From Bog-473 sp963787485 (GTDB lineage Bacteria; Actinomycetota; Acidimicrobiia; Acidimicrobiales; RAAP-2), in NCBI GenBank assembly GCA_963787485.1, contig CAWBDF010000006.1:502320-566319 (forward strand): a stretch of DNA of 64,000 nucleotides, read 5' to 3'. The first letter of the stretch is position 1. Each line of letters opens with the position of its first letter. The notes below the pieces were generated by a model. It searched no databases, had not been told where the DNA came from, and worked only from the letters and a program-made list of their open reading frames with translations. Below are positions 24,781 through 32,295 of this stretch, in pieces. A program made the translations under genes and the position numbers.

Positions 24781-25039
24781 GCGGCGGGGGCCCAAGAAGG
24801 TCGGCCATAGGCACCAATCGGACCTGACTCCCGTCGCGCCGTCCTTCGAGACCATCCTAGGTGTGCTCGGCCCGACGTCGCCTCCGCGCCGTGAGCCCAA
24901 CTGTGGCGCCGCCGCCGCGAGGCGAGCGAGGTCAAACCACTACTTGCTTCGGAGACCCTGAGGAGATCCGTCCGCTCCCGTCGCAGACGTGGCTTCGCGT
25001 GTTTAGATGGCCAGTTAAGCTCCGATCGAGGTGCCGGCA

Positions 25040-25378
25040 ATGCACGAACTGTCCATCTGCAGCGCAATTGCGACCACGGCGGCAAAGCACGCAGACGGGC
25101 GATCGGTGTCCCAGGTGACTGTGCAGATCGGCCATCTGCGCCAAGTCGTACCTGATGCCCTCCAATTCAGTTGGGAGGTCGTCTCGAGTACGACCAACCT
25201 GAAGGATGCGGCTCTCGTGATCGAGCAAGTGCCCGCACTGGTCGAGTGCACGGACTGCGGAGCAAGGACCACTCTCGATCTGCCGATTCTGGCTTGCGGC
25301 AAATGCGAAGGGTTCGACGTCAGGTTGCTCAGCGGCGAAGAGCTCTTGGTTGTGTCGATCGATTTGGTGGACGTGTAA
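25040..25378 (+). CDS. hypA: Nickel-insertion protein HypA
   Basis: 112 aa. HypA delivers nickel, with HypB, to the hydrogenase large subunit. MHELSICSAI at the N-terminus places His2 for nickel binding, which fixes the start at 25040 instead of the GTG three codons earlier. The zinc site is CTDCGARTTLDLPILACGKC. GAGGTG precedes the start. hypB follows after two bases. Confidence 0.96.
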   Translation: MHELSICSAIATTAAKHADGRSVSQVTVQIGHLRQVVPDALQFSWEVVSSTTNLKDAALVIEQVPALVECTDCGARTTLDLPILACGKCEGFDVRLLSGEELLVVSIDLVDV

Positions 25379-25380
25379 CG

Positions 25381-26202
25381 GTGGGAAGGCTTCATATCCA
25401 CGCCGATGGCACGAGTCACGTGCACCAGCACGATCGTGCGCACCATCAGCACGCAGATGGAGCTCTCGACGTTGGGGACCACTCCGGTTATGCCGAGACC
25501 GGCCAGACGAGGGTCACGATCCTGGAGAATCTCCTCTCGGAGAACGACCGGATTGCTGACGACAACGGTAGGCGCCTGGCGCGGTCTGGCGTGTGCGCGG
25601 TAAACCTGATGTCGTCTCCCGGTGCCGGAAAGACCACGCTCCTACGAAAAACGCTGGAGATGCTTGGCCACGCCGTGCGCATCGGGGTGTTGGAGGGGGA
25701 CATTGCCACGAGTCTCGACGCGGACAAGCTTCAGGGTGCGGGTGCAACTGCCATCTCGGTCGTCAACACGAGCGCGGGGTTTGGGGGGGAGTGCCATCTC
25801 GATGCGGTGATGGTCCAGTCCGGCCTGGCGCGGCTGCCGTTGGCCGATCTCGATCTCTTGATCATTGAGAACGTCGGAAACCTGGTGTGTCCAGCAGAAT
25901 TCCGGGTTGGCGAAGAGGCGAGAGCGATGGTGTTCGCGGTGACGGAAGGCGAAGAGAAGCCCTTGAAATACCCGGTGATGTTCCGGGCCGCGGATGTTGT
26001 CGTGGTGAACAAAATTGATTTGCTTCCACACCTCGAGTTCGACGTGGACGCATTTCTGGACAATCTGCACGCAGTCAACCCCTCAGCCGAGATCATCATG
26101 GCCAGTGCTCGTACCGGAGAAGGTGTGGCCAAGTGGTCCGACTGGCTGAAAGGCATGTGCTCGCCGCAGCGCCTCAGCAACGACTCTGGATCGCCGCCAT
26201 GA
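25381..26202 (+). CDS. hypB: Nickel-binding GTPase HypB with His-rich N-terminus
   Basis: 273 aa, GTG start two bases after hypA. Residues 4-40 are a histidine-rich stretch (LHIHADGTSHVHQHDRAHHQ), a nickel store. The GTPase domain follows with the P-loop NLMSSPGAGKTTLLRK, GVLEGDIATSLDADKL, the metal motif GGECHLDA, and VVVNKIDLLPHLEF. It loads nickel on HypA/large subunit using GTP hydrolysis. The pair is separated from the main hyp operon and reads the opposite way. Confidence 0.97.
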   Translation: MGRLHIHADGTSHVHQHDRAHHQHADGALDVGDHSGYAETGQTRVTILENLLSENDRIADDNGRRLARSGVCAVNLMSSPGAGKTTLLRKTLEMLGHAVRIGVLEGDIATSLDADKLQGAGATAISVVNTSAGFGGECHLDAVMVQSGLARLPLADLDLLIIENVGNLVCPAEFRVGEEARAMVFAVTEGEEKPLKYPVMFRAADVVVVNKIDLLPHLEFDVDAFLDNLHAVNPSAEIIMASARTGEGVAKWSDWLKGMCSPQRLSNDSGSPP

Positions 26203-26539
26203 CCTTCGGTCGATTGACACCTTCACGGCGGGCACGCTCACTGCGCCTCTCGACTCCTGAGCATTGCCGTTCCGTTTCTGAGGTAGCGCATAGTGCCTGC
26301 GGGTATCGCTCGGCACGCGAACTCTGGCTGACTGTCCCCATGGACACAGCGGTAAGGGGGTGGTGGAAGAGGGCCTCGCTCTGTCGTGGTTGAGCCCAAC
26401 CGCAGCGGCTTCTCAAAATTTCGGAAGTCATCGGCCTAGGCGTACGAATCCGAAGGTGTACGGCACTTCCGTCGAACCCGGGCCTCGTTGAGCCCGTCAT
26501 GGCTGGTCAAGCTGACGATCGAGTAAATGGACCCTTCTT
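26203..26539. other. Intergenic, no gene seen
   Basis: About 340 bases after hypB. No open frame with a plausible start or domain; no strong terminator. The short plus frame 26133-26393 overlaps hypB and is a shadow. Confidence 0.5.
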
Positions 26540-26726
26540 CAGGTCCTGATGGTCCACGAACACCTCCGGCGGCCGCCGATATCCCGACTTTCCCGAGCCT
26601 GTGGCGACGCTCCAGGCAGGGCACGTGTGGGCGTGGCCGGACGTGGCGGCTTGGGCGAAGGAGACGGGGCGGGCGATCGTGGCATCCGCGCCCGTCAGGG
26701 GTGGGCGGCTATCAGGACGACCGTAA
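26540..26726 (+). pseudogene. Frameshifted AlpA-like HTH (excisionase-type) remnant
   Basis: The last 50 codons read RRYPDFPEPVATLQAGHVWA, then WPDVAAWAKETGRAIV, closely matching the intact protein at 40725 (RRRYPDFPQPVVTLKAGLVW; WPDVERWAKATGREV). Upstream, MVHEHLRR matches the preceding segment (IVHDWRR) only in another frame, so an indel in the GC-rich run near 26570 breaks the gene. Its 3' end overlaps the toxin-like gene on the other strand. Confidence 0.6.
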
Positions 26727-26985
26727 TGTCGCCTTGCTCGGGGCCGTAGAACCACCACATCCGCCACGCCGAGGGCGCCTTGTTCTCGACGTAAGACTCC
26801 CAGATCTTCTCGCCGAATACTTGGTCGAGACTCTCGAACCGGTGGGAGTGAAGACTGGGGTAAGCCGGATCCTCGCCAAGAAGGGCCAGGGCCTTGATGA
26901 CCTTGCGGTAGCGCTTGGCGTCCCTCTTGGCCAGCCCCTCGATGAGCTGCTCGGTCTCTTCGACGATCAAGATCACGTATGCCAT
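26695..26985 (-). CDS. RelE/HigB-type toxin-like protein
   Basis: 96 aa. The RelE/ParE fold pattern is visible: ETEQLIEGLAKRDAKRYRKV, then a closing half with FGEKIWESYVENKAPSAWRM and WWFYGPEQGDITVVLIA. Such proteins cleave ribosome-bound mRNA or act as phage-derived Gp49-like factors. ATG at 26985 is chosen; another ATG lies three codons upstream. An operator-like array (26997-27118) separates it from the divergent gene at 27178, which may be its antitoxin. Divergent toxin-antitoxin layout is unusual, so pairing is uncertain. Confidence 0.65.
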   Translation of the reverse strand: MAYVILIVEETEQLIEGLAKRDAKRYRKVIKALALLGEDPAYPSLHSHRFESLDQVFGEKIWESYVENKAPSAWRMWWFYGPEQGDITVVLIAAHP

Positions 26986-26996
26986 ATCCCCCATTG

Positions 26997-27118
26997 GAGC
27001 ACAACCGGTACACTGGTGCAAGTGGTACAATGAACCCCTTGTAACATCGGCACAAACCGTGTTAAAGTCATTGACACCGGCACAAGCGGCGCGAAGTGGC
27101 CCAAAGCGGCACAAACCG
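26997..27118. promoter_or_regulatory. Array of CGGCACAAnCCG operator-like repeats
   Basis: CGGCACAAACCG at 27048-27059 and 27107-27118 and CGGCACAAGCGG at 27078-27089 are spaced 30 and 29 bp start to start; a degenerate copy (GAGCACAACCGG) is at 26997-27008. The outer exact copies are imperfect palindromes (CGG-N6-CCG). Spacing near three helical turns fits cooperative repressor binding between two divergent genes. TTGACA at 27071-27076 may be a -35. Confidence 0.55.
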
Positions 27119-27177
27119 CATGTACCGAGAGCAAGGGAGCCCCGGCACCATCAGCTGGGATGAGAGAGGACAGGCTC

Positions 27178-27486
27178 ATGGCGACGGCAGTGGAGGTGGA
27201 ATTGGACTCGCGCCAGCGCGCACCGCTGGCAAAGGTGCTGCACAAGGGCGACCGGACCCGCTACAGGGTCACCCGCCTCGAGGACGGAGAGATCCGGCTG
27301 ACGCCGGTCGTCTCCCTGACCGACAGGGAGTTGGCTGTCGTGGCGCAGCCCGAGCTCGTCGAGTCGATCCGACGCGGCGTCGAGTTGGCGCACGCAGGCA
27401 AGGTGGTCCGCCACGAGCCGGGCCACTTCACGCAGCTGGCCGAGAAGATGGGCATCGACATCCACGCAGAAGATGAGGAGGACTGA
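27178..27486 (+). CDS. Small acidic protein, antitoxin-like candidate
   Basis: 102 aa. The start ATG at 27178 follows GAGAGGACAGG. It has a beta-rich first half (RTRYRVTRLEDGEIRLTPVV) and a helical second half (ELVESIRRGVELAHAGKVVR) ending in an acidic tail (DIHAEDEED). The second half resembles the toxin-neutralising helices of Phd/AbrB-type antitoxins, and it diverges from a RelE-like gene. No DNA-binding motif is certain. It is followed after one base by a small membrane protein gene. Confidence 0.55.
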   Translation: MATAVEVELDSRQRAPLAKVLHKGDRTRYRVTRLEDGEIRLTPVVSLTDRELAVVAQPELVESIRRGVELAHAGKVVRHEPGHFTQLAEKMGIDIHAEDEED

Positions 27487-27487
27487 G

Positions 27488-27685
27488 ATGGCCAACGGAA
27501 AGAAGAAGCCGGACACGCTCGCACTGATAGTCGGCCACGTCTTGGTGGGAGTGATCGCAACGTGGCTCGCCGCGAAGGTGGCGAAGTCAATCGGCCCAGG
27601 CCTCCTCGTCGGTGTCGTCGCCGTAGTGGTGCACGCCGAGCTCGACGCGCCAGTATCTCAGGCCGTCAGCGACGCTGGTCTCTAG
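27488..27685 (+). CDS. 65-aa membrane protein, cassette A
   Basis: Basic start MANGKKKPD, then a helix ALIVGHVLVGVIATWLAAKV and a second hydrophobic segment GPGLLVGVVAVVVHAEL. ATG at 27488 with GAGGAGGAC upstream; it lies one base after the preceding gene. No family is recognised. It probably sits in the membrane as a hairpin. It is cotranscribed with the basic 55-aa gene that follows. Confidence 0.6.
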   Translation: MANGKKKPDTLALIVGHVLVGVIATWLAAKVAKSIGPGLLVGVVAVVVHAELDAPVSQAVSDAGL

Positions 27686-27688
27686 ACG

Positions 27689-27856
27689 ATGGCCAAGTCC
27701 CTTCGCAGTCAGCTCTACCGAGCGGCCCGCGATCTGGGCAACGTCCAGGCCGTCGAGAAGGGTCCGACGAGCTACGGCAAGCGGGTCGTGCGACGAAAGG
27801 TCTACCGCTCGACCAACTCGGTCACGGGGCGGTTCCTGCGCAAGCTCGGGCTGTAG
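27689..27856 (+). CDS. Basic 55-aa protein, conserved in both cassettes
   Basis: MAKSLRSQLYRAARDLGNVQ then EKGPTSYGKRVVRRKVYRST and a C-terminal FLRKLGL. The protein at 41172 is almost the same (SLRSQLYRAARDLDNVEAAE; KGPTSYGKRVVRRKVYRTTN). High Arg/Lys content and small size suggest nucleic-acid binding or a ribosome-associated role; unknown. It lies 3 bp after the membrane-protein gene. Too short for most gene callers, but conservation between two diverged cassettes supports translation. Confidence 0.75.
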   Translation: MAKSLRSQLYRAARDLGNVQAVEKGPTSYGKRVVRRKVYRSTNSVTGRFLRKLGL

Positions 27857-27857
27857 C

Positions 27858-28247
27858 TCAGCCTGGACGCGTCATACGCAGAACAGTCTGCCCCGCGTCA
27901 TTTGCTTCGTTCAGAGCACTCAACAAGGCGACGATCGCCCGCTCGGCAGTAGCCGACCCATCGAACTCGATGCCGGCCCGAACGAATCCGTGCTGGAGCA
28001 TCCGAACGTTCTTGATATCACCCTTGGTGCGGACGCTGTCCGAACCACTCGCGGAAGGAATCTCGACGAGGATCGTATGACCGAGCAGCTCGGATACCCG
28101 AGCGTGATGGAACGTGATGCCAACGCCGAGTGTTGAGAAATCGCGGATCCCACATTCTCGCCAACCCACGGTGGTCAGCTCACCTTCGAGAAGGCAGAAG
28201 CCTCTCAGATTCGCCTCATGACGTGGTACTCGCCGGCGCATCCCCAT
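27858..28247 (-). CDS. PilZ-like domain protein
   Basis: 129 aa from ATG 28247. The opening MRRRVPRHEANLRGFCLLEG has the R-x-x-x-R element and the next part has C/G-I-x-D-x-S-x-x-G (CGIRDFSTLGVGITFHH), the two motifs that bind cyclic di-GMP, followed by a beta barrel ending GIEFDGSATAERAIVALL. PilZ proteins couple cyclic di-GMP to motility, surface or transcription functions. It is convergent with the basic 55-aa gene with a one-base gap. No other c-di-GMP gene is in the window. Confidence 0.65.
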   Translation of the reverse strand: MGMRRRVPRHEANLRGFCLLEGELTTVGWRECGIRDFSTLGVGITFHHARVSELLGHTILVEIPSASGSDSVRTKGDIKNVRMLQHGFVRAGIEFDGSATAERAIVALLSALNEANDAGQTVLRMTRPG

Positions 28248-28477
28248 TGCGCTTCCCCCACACCCACAACACTGCACCCCTCCGCACGAGGAGGGGCACA
28301 TCGACGAGGGCACTTGCTCTACGCATCCCTCACGCACAGTTCTCGACATCGTCTATCGTCCGACTGATCCAACTCCGGCACAACGTTTGGTCAGATCCGG
28401 CGAGTCAGCGATAGGGGCCAGGGTGAGACCCCTCATAGCCCGGTGGTACTTCGAGGTGCTCCGGACCGCGCCGACGC

Positions 28478-28583
28478 CGAGGTCCCACCAAAGGGCCGGG
28501 GAGACGATTACTTTCGTCCGCAGGTCGATGCCTTCTCACGAAGGCGCCGATCGGCCCCGTTCGGCGCGCACCGGGCGGGGCAC
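28478..28583. repeat. Non-coding block shared with 41460-41570
   Basis: About 105 bp with strong similarity to the block downstream of the basic 57-aa gene in cassette B. The most conserved pieces are CCGTTCGGCGCGCACCGGGC, GGTCGATGCCTTCT and CTTTCGTCC/CCTTCGTCC. No frame is preserved in both copies, which points to RNA or DNA function, or to simple common descent. Confidence 0.5.
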
Positions 28584-28640
28584 CACAACGGACACACAAC
28601 AAATGAACGGGTACACCGCGTTGTACCCGTCCAGACAGCG

Positions 28641-28910
28641 TCAGCCGTACTTGGGATTGAGCGACACCAGCTCGATGTTCAGATCCCCGATAGCTTCAAG
28701 GGTGCCGTGCAAGCGGGCCTGATCCTGGACCCACCCGACCAAGTGGGTCTCGCCATCGTCGCAACGGCTGACCGCGAATCCGTTAATGGCTTCGATCAGG
28801 CTCGGACTCAGTCTTCCTTTGACCACGATCTCGAAACTCTCGGGGGCATTCAAGGTCGCGCTCGAGCATGCACCTTCCTCATCTTGGAGCAACGACCGCA
28901 AAGTCGTCAT
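28641..28910 (-). CDS. 89-aa actinobacterial protein of unknown function
   Basis: ATG at 28910. The last 65 residues (ESFEIVVKGRLSPSLIEAIN; GWVQDQARLHGTLEAIGDLN; IELVSL) match a common small actinobacterial protein type that reads VVRGELGP ... D-G-x-T-x-LVG-x-V-x-DQAALHG-x-L. It has no known function. It lies in the same frame as the long coiled-coil frame upstream, which runs into it because that gene's own stop appears to be lost; independent translation from the internal ATG is the simplest reading. Confidence 0.65.
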   Translation of the reverse strand: MTTLRSLLQDEEGACSSATLNAPESFEIVVKGRLSPSLIEAINGFAVSRCDDGETHLVGWVQDQARLHGTLEAIGDLNIELVSLNPKYG

Positions 28911-30164
28911 CCATGAGGGGTGATTCGCAGGCGCCTGGCTGCGGGCCCACCGGGGGCAAGCGGCCGGGTAACATGCCCGGAGCGCCCAACCTGGAATCAG
29001 GAGGATGGCGCACAGGCAACAACAAGCCCCGCCGGCAGAGATGCGGCGGGGCTGTTGTCTTGTCACGTGCGCCCCATTTCTCGCCGGCGCGCCAACTCCC
29101 GTAGCCCCGTCAGGCCCTCGAGGTGCTCCGGACAGGCCCACACGACCCACCAACGGTCGCCACGAGGCGAACGCCAGCGGCCCGTTCAGGCCGGCCCCTC
29201 TGAGCAGTGGGCGGCCTGCAGGTTGCGGTCGTGGATCATCTGCCAGCAGCGGCCGGCCTCGACGATGAAGCCGGGGGAGGGGTCGCCGGGTTGGGGCATC
29301 GGGTTGCTTTGGTCCGATCTTGGAGAACAGATCGACCACGCGTGCAAGCAGCGTGATGTTGTCGTCAGTAATGGCAGCTTTGTCAGATGGTTGAATTTCG
29401 GGCGCCACCAATATCGCGTCGACGAACTTCTCGCGAGCTTCAGCCTGCTGCCCGGGCTCGAGCGGAGCAATGAACGGTGGCAGGGCGGCAAGTAAGAGCT
29501 GAGTTCTTTTGGCTCGCTTCTCACGGTTGCGATGATGGCCAGACTGATTGGCTGCATACCCAGCGACACCGAGGATTGCCAAGGCTCTGAGGGCTCTCGC
29601 CACCGTTCCGGCCGTGTAATTTGCCGGGGCGAAGATTGTCACGAGCGCACCGTAGAGAGCAGCCAAGAGTCCGACGACTATCGCCCCGTATGACCAGAGG
29701 TCCGCGGTTTTCTTCTGGGACTTCGCTTCTTCTCCAAACGCCGTTGACGTTCCAGTGATGCTGATGACGTCGACCAAGGTGCCAGCCTCTTTGAGTTTCT
29801 CTTCCATGCTGGCGAGGATCGCAGCACCCTCGTCTGACAGCCCAGCTGATTGTGAGTCGAACAGTTCCTTTTGTTCTGAGCGAGTGTTAGTTGTGGCAGC
29901 ACCCTCTGCGGCGAGCGTCGCAGAGAACTGCGTCTGCATGTCTGAGATCGTTGTATCAATGCGAGGGCGTATTTCGTCGAGTGAATTACGGATGTCGTCT
30001 ACGCGGGCTGTCTGAGCGCCGATCTCAGCCTCGACGGCCGAGATCCTGTTCGCGGAGATCGATTCGACATCAGCAACCTTCGACTCATTCTCCTCGGCCG
30101 CCCGCTGAATCGATGCCAGTGACTCGCTGTTGCGCGCGTCGATCTCGGCGGAAATCCGGGACAC
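28641..30164 (-). CDS. Coiled-coil two-TM protein, cassette A (stop apparently lost)
   Basis: 507 codons as an open frame, but only the first ~290 look genuine. Residues 1-150 are heptad-rich coiled coil (ISAEIDARNSESLASIQRAA), followed by two membrane helices (LWSYGAIVVGLLAALYGALV; VARALRALAILGVAGYAAN) and a basic-to-helical tail (HHRNREKRAKRTQLLLAALP). The cassette B homologue (41977) has the same plan and stops before the small Cys/Trp gene. Here the frame runs on, out of phase, through that small gene into 28641-28910. GTG at 30164 has no ribosome-binding site, so the 5' end may also be truncated. Confidence 0.5.
   Translation of the reverse strand: MSRISAEIDARNSESLASIQRAAEENESKVADVESISANRISAVEAEIGAQTARVDDIRNSLDEIRPRIDTTISDMQTQFSATLAAEGAATTNTRSEQKELFDSQSAGLSDEGAAILASMEEKLKEAGTLVDVISITGTSTAFGEEAKSQKKTADLWSYGAIVVGLLAALYGALVTIFAPANYTAGTVARALRALAILGVAGYAANQSGHHRNREKRAKRTQLLLAALPPFIAPLEPGQQAEAREKFVDAILVAPEIQPSDKAAITDDNITLLARVVDLFSKIGPKQPDAPTRRPLPRLHRRGRPLLADDPRPQPAGRPLLRGAGLNGPLAFASWRPLVGRVGLSGAPRGPDGATGVGAPARNGAHVTRQQPRRISAGGACCCLCAILLIPGWALRACYPAACPRWARSQAPANHPSWMTTLRSLLQDEEGACSSATLNAPESFEIVVKGRLSPSLIEAINGFAVSRCDDGETHLVGWVQDQARLHGTLEAIGDLNIELVSLNPKYG
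29026..29052 (-). terminator. Rho-independent-type hairpin, cassette A
   Basis: GCCCCGCCG / CGGCGGGGC, a 9-bp perfect stem with a 9-nt loop, flanked by T-rich sequence on both sides (TTGTTGTTG on the minus strand). It lies just after the Cys/Trp-rich gene and before 28910. Confidence 0.65.
29063..29299 (-). pseudogene. Cys/Trp-rich small gene of cassette A with a TGG-to-TGA stop
   Basis: The frame reads MPQPGDPSPGFIVEAGRCWQ, then MIHDRNLQAAHC, GPA, an in-frame TGA at 29186-29188, and continues TGRWRSPRGDRWWVVWACPE before a natural stop at 29063. The cassette B copy (41742) has TGG (Trp) at that position and is otherwise nearly identical, so one base change has split this gene. A 38-aa truncated product remains possible. 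Confidence 0.7.
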
Positions 30165-30402
30165 CGTGTTAGCTGATCATGGACCTCGAATGCAGCTACC
30201 GGCCCGTAGGTTCACGAGGCTTTGGGACATCGACGTAGGGACTCAAACGCGTAGGGCCGCATTACCGGCCCGGACCAGGGCCAGCCCAACGGCAGCCAGC
30301 AGAGCGACTCCCAGCAGATAGGGACGATGAGTTCGGCCAGCCGGAGACTCGGATCCTCGCCACTGGCATGGCGGCAACTGGTTCGGCGGAGCTTGGTCCC
30401 TT

Positions 30403-30594
30403 TTACTGTTCCCAGGTGGGATTCGTTAGCTCCCGGCGGAAGACCAGGTGTTGCACGGAACGGCCGTCGTCGCCATCGACTTCCGCCACGGTCACGAATT
30501 CCCAGCCCTCTCCATCCTCATCATTGAGATGTTGAACCAGTGCGCCCGCATTGGGTCTCAGCTCCTCCGCCTTGTATTCCCATCGTGTGGGCAT
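30403..30594 (-). CDS. 63-aa DUF4177-like protein
   Basis: ATG at 30594 gives MPTRWEYKAEELRPNAGALV, then LNDEDGEGWEFVTVAEVDGD and HLVFRRE. The W-E-Y-K ... LN-x-x-G-x-x-GWE-x-V ... FRR order is that of DUF4177-type small proteins, two strands plus a helix. Function unknown. No neighbour is clearly cotranscribed. Confidence 0.55.
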   Translation of the reverse strand: MPTRWEYKAEELRPNAGALVQHLNDEDGEGWEFVTVAEVDGDDGRSVQHLVFRRELTNPTWEQ

Positions 30595-30887
30595 CAACCC
30601 GTCCCTCCGGCAATTTGACACTTCGTCTATGCCCGTGATCTCCTCGTCTAAACCTTCAATCTTCGAAGCGCGCTCACTGGTCGCGATACCACACCGCGTC
30701 TGGTCCTGAGCACCACCTCCGTTGCTGGAAACGCCCGATCCGTGGCCTGGTTCGTGATACCGGCCCTGGCGAAGTCTGAAAGGCGGACACAGATTGGAAC
30801 GGGTGGAGCCGTGGCTCCCTCCTGATGCGATACGGGACCCTTCTGCAGTCGTAAAGTCGGGTTGGCTGGCGCGATCATGCTGTGGTG

Positions 30888-32003
30888 ATGCGAAACCGTC
30901 GCAACATCTGGACGAAGTTCACTACGTCTGCAGCATTGCTGTTAATCGCTTGTGGCGGAGCTGTCATGGAAGGTGGTGGGGCAGGAGCTTCGCAAACTGT
31001 CTCGGCCATACCCGGGGTCTCGGTGCGTTCGATGGAGATCCATGGGTTCACACCCGACCAGGTGGTGTCTGAGGGAGGCAACGTCTGGCTGGTTGGCGCG
31101 ACGAGCCCCCAGTCCACCGGCTGCAAGATCGAATCCGTCAATCCAAGCACTCTTCGAACCCATCGCTATTCGCTGATCGCATGTGGTGGCTACGTAACGA
31201 CCGGTGACAATGCCATCTACTTGGTTGCTCCCACTTACGAACGGGGAACCAACGACGAGAACCTTCACATCGAACGGTTCGATCCCACCACCGGCGGCTC
31301 GGTGGTTATGGCCCCGGTCATCATGACCCTGGTGGGAAGCGCAATCGCCCATATCGCTTTTGCCTACGCTGACCGTTCCCTCTGGGTCCGTGGTTACGGC
31401 TCACCGGGGACACCTGCCAATGGAATGGTGCAGGTGGCTCCCTCAACGGGGGTGGTGCTGCGCACATTCAGCGATGACGCATGGCCCATACTCAAAGACG
31501 AACCGTCGGTAGTGGGCAACGGTGACACCTTGTGGTTGGCCAGCGGTCTCGGAGCGACGGAGACGATGGTTGCTTCCCTGAGCCCGGGTCAGGCGAACCC
31601 GACCACGGTCTATTCAGAAGACCACTCCGGTGGAGTCGAATGGCTGTCTTCCGTGCAAGGGCAAGTGTGGGCGAATATCAGGACGGACCGTCTCGCGCAT
31701 CTCGTCCTGCTCAGCTCAGCTGGTGCCCCACTCATGGAGTCTGGGTCTCAACTCCTGGGCGACGCTCCTTTGGTGAGCACTGGCAAAGACTTGTGGACCT
31801 CTGGGGTGGGGGCAAACTGTCTCGGTCCGCTAGAGGTCTGGCAGGTGAGCAGGACGACTGGGAAGGCAACGGTGGCCGTCGCGGTGCACACTTCGGCCAA
31901 TCCGTGCGTCGCGGCCTCCGGGATTGCAGCGGCCGGTCGGTCCGCCTTCTTGCTAATTGGATCGCCCTCTCCCGTAAGGCTCTACCGCATCGGGTCAAAT
32001 TAG
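30888..32003 (+). CDS. Exported beta-propeller-like protein
   Basis: 371 aa. A signal-like N-terminus (RNIWTKFTTSAALLLIACGG) has a Cys that could be lipidated, although the lipobox is imperfect. The body shows repeated beta-strand units with W-x-V/A-G patterns (GGNVWLVGATSP; DRSLWVRGYGSPG; GDTLWLASGLGATE; LSSVQGQVWANI; GKDLWTSGVGANC), about five to six blades, typical of secreted propellers. No catalytic motif is evident. ATG at 30888 lies in a run GTGGTGATG. It is monocistronic. Confidence 0.65.
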   Translation: MRNRRNIWTKFTTSAALLLIACGGAVMEGGGAGASQTVSAIPGVSVRSMEIHGFTPDQVVSEGGNVWLVGATSPQSTGCKIESVNPSTLRTHRYSLIACGGYVTTGDNAIYLVAPTYERGTNDENLHIERFDPTTGGSVVMAPVIMTLVGSAIAHIAFAYADRSLWVRGYGSPGTPANGMVQVAPSTGVVLRTFSDDAWPILKDEPSVVGNGDTLWLASGLGATETMVASLSPGQANPTTVYSEDHSGGVEWLSSVQGQVWANIRTDRLAHLVLLSSAGAPLMESGSQLLGDAPLVSTGKDLWTSGVGANCLGPLEVWQVSRTTGKATVAVAVHTSANPCVAASGIAAAGRSAFLLIGSPSPVRLYRIGSN

Positions 32004-32295
32004 GCAGAGCTTCAGCTACTGAGGGACGTGCAGGTCATGGTGACGGATAAGAAGCGTCCAACTGCGGCGAAATCTCTCGCACTTCCGGCGAACCTGGGAT
32101 ACCGGCGCCGGTCAGCGTGACTACGTGACGAAAGAGCAAACGCAGGAGCCGACATTCAACTTCCGTTAGTAGCCTCCGCCCGCATGACGATCGTCTTGCC
32201 GAGGGCCCGCGACGTGGCTCGGTAATGCACAAGGGTGTGGACCTCGGTGTCATTGTCAGCAACCGCGTACGGAGCAAGCCTCCTCGATGTCGAAA

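Noticed and set aside
26997..27118. The CGGCACAA repeats as a CRISPR array or replication origin iterons
   Set aside because: Only three good copies of 12 bp with similar non-unique gaps; no cas or rep gene nearby.
29186..29188. TGA in the Cys/Trp gene as selenocysteine or programmed read-through
   Set aside because: The homologue has Trp, not Cys, at this position and no SECIS-like hairpin or Sec genes are seen; a nonsense mutation is simpler.
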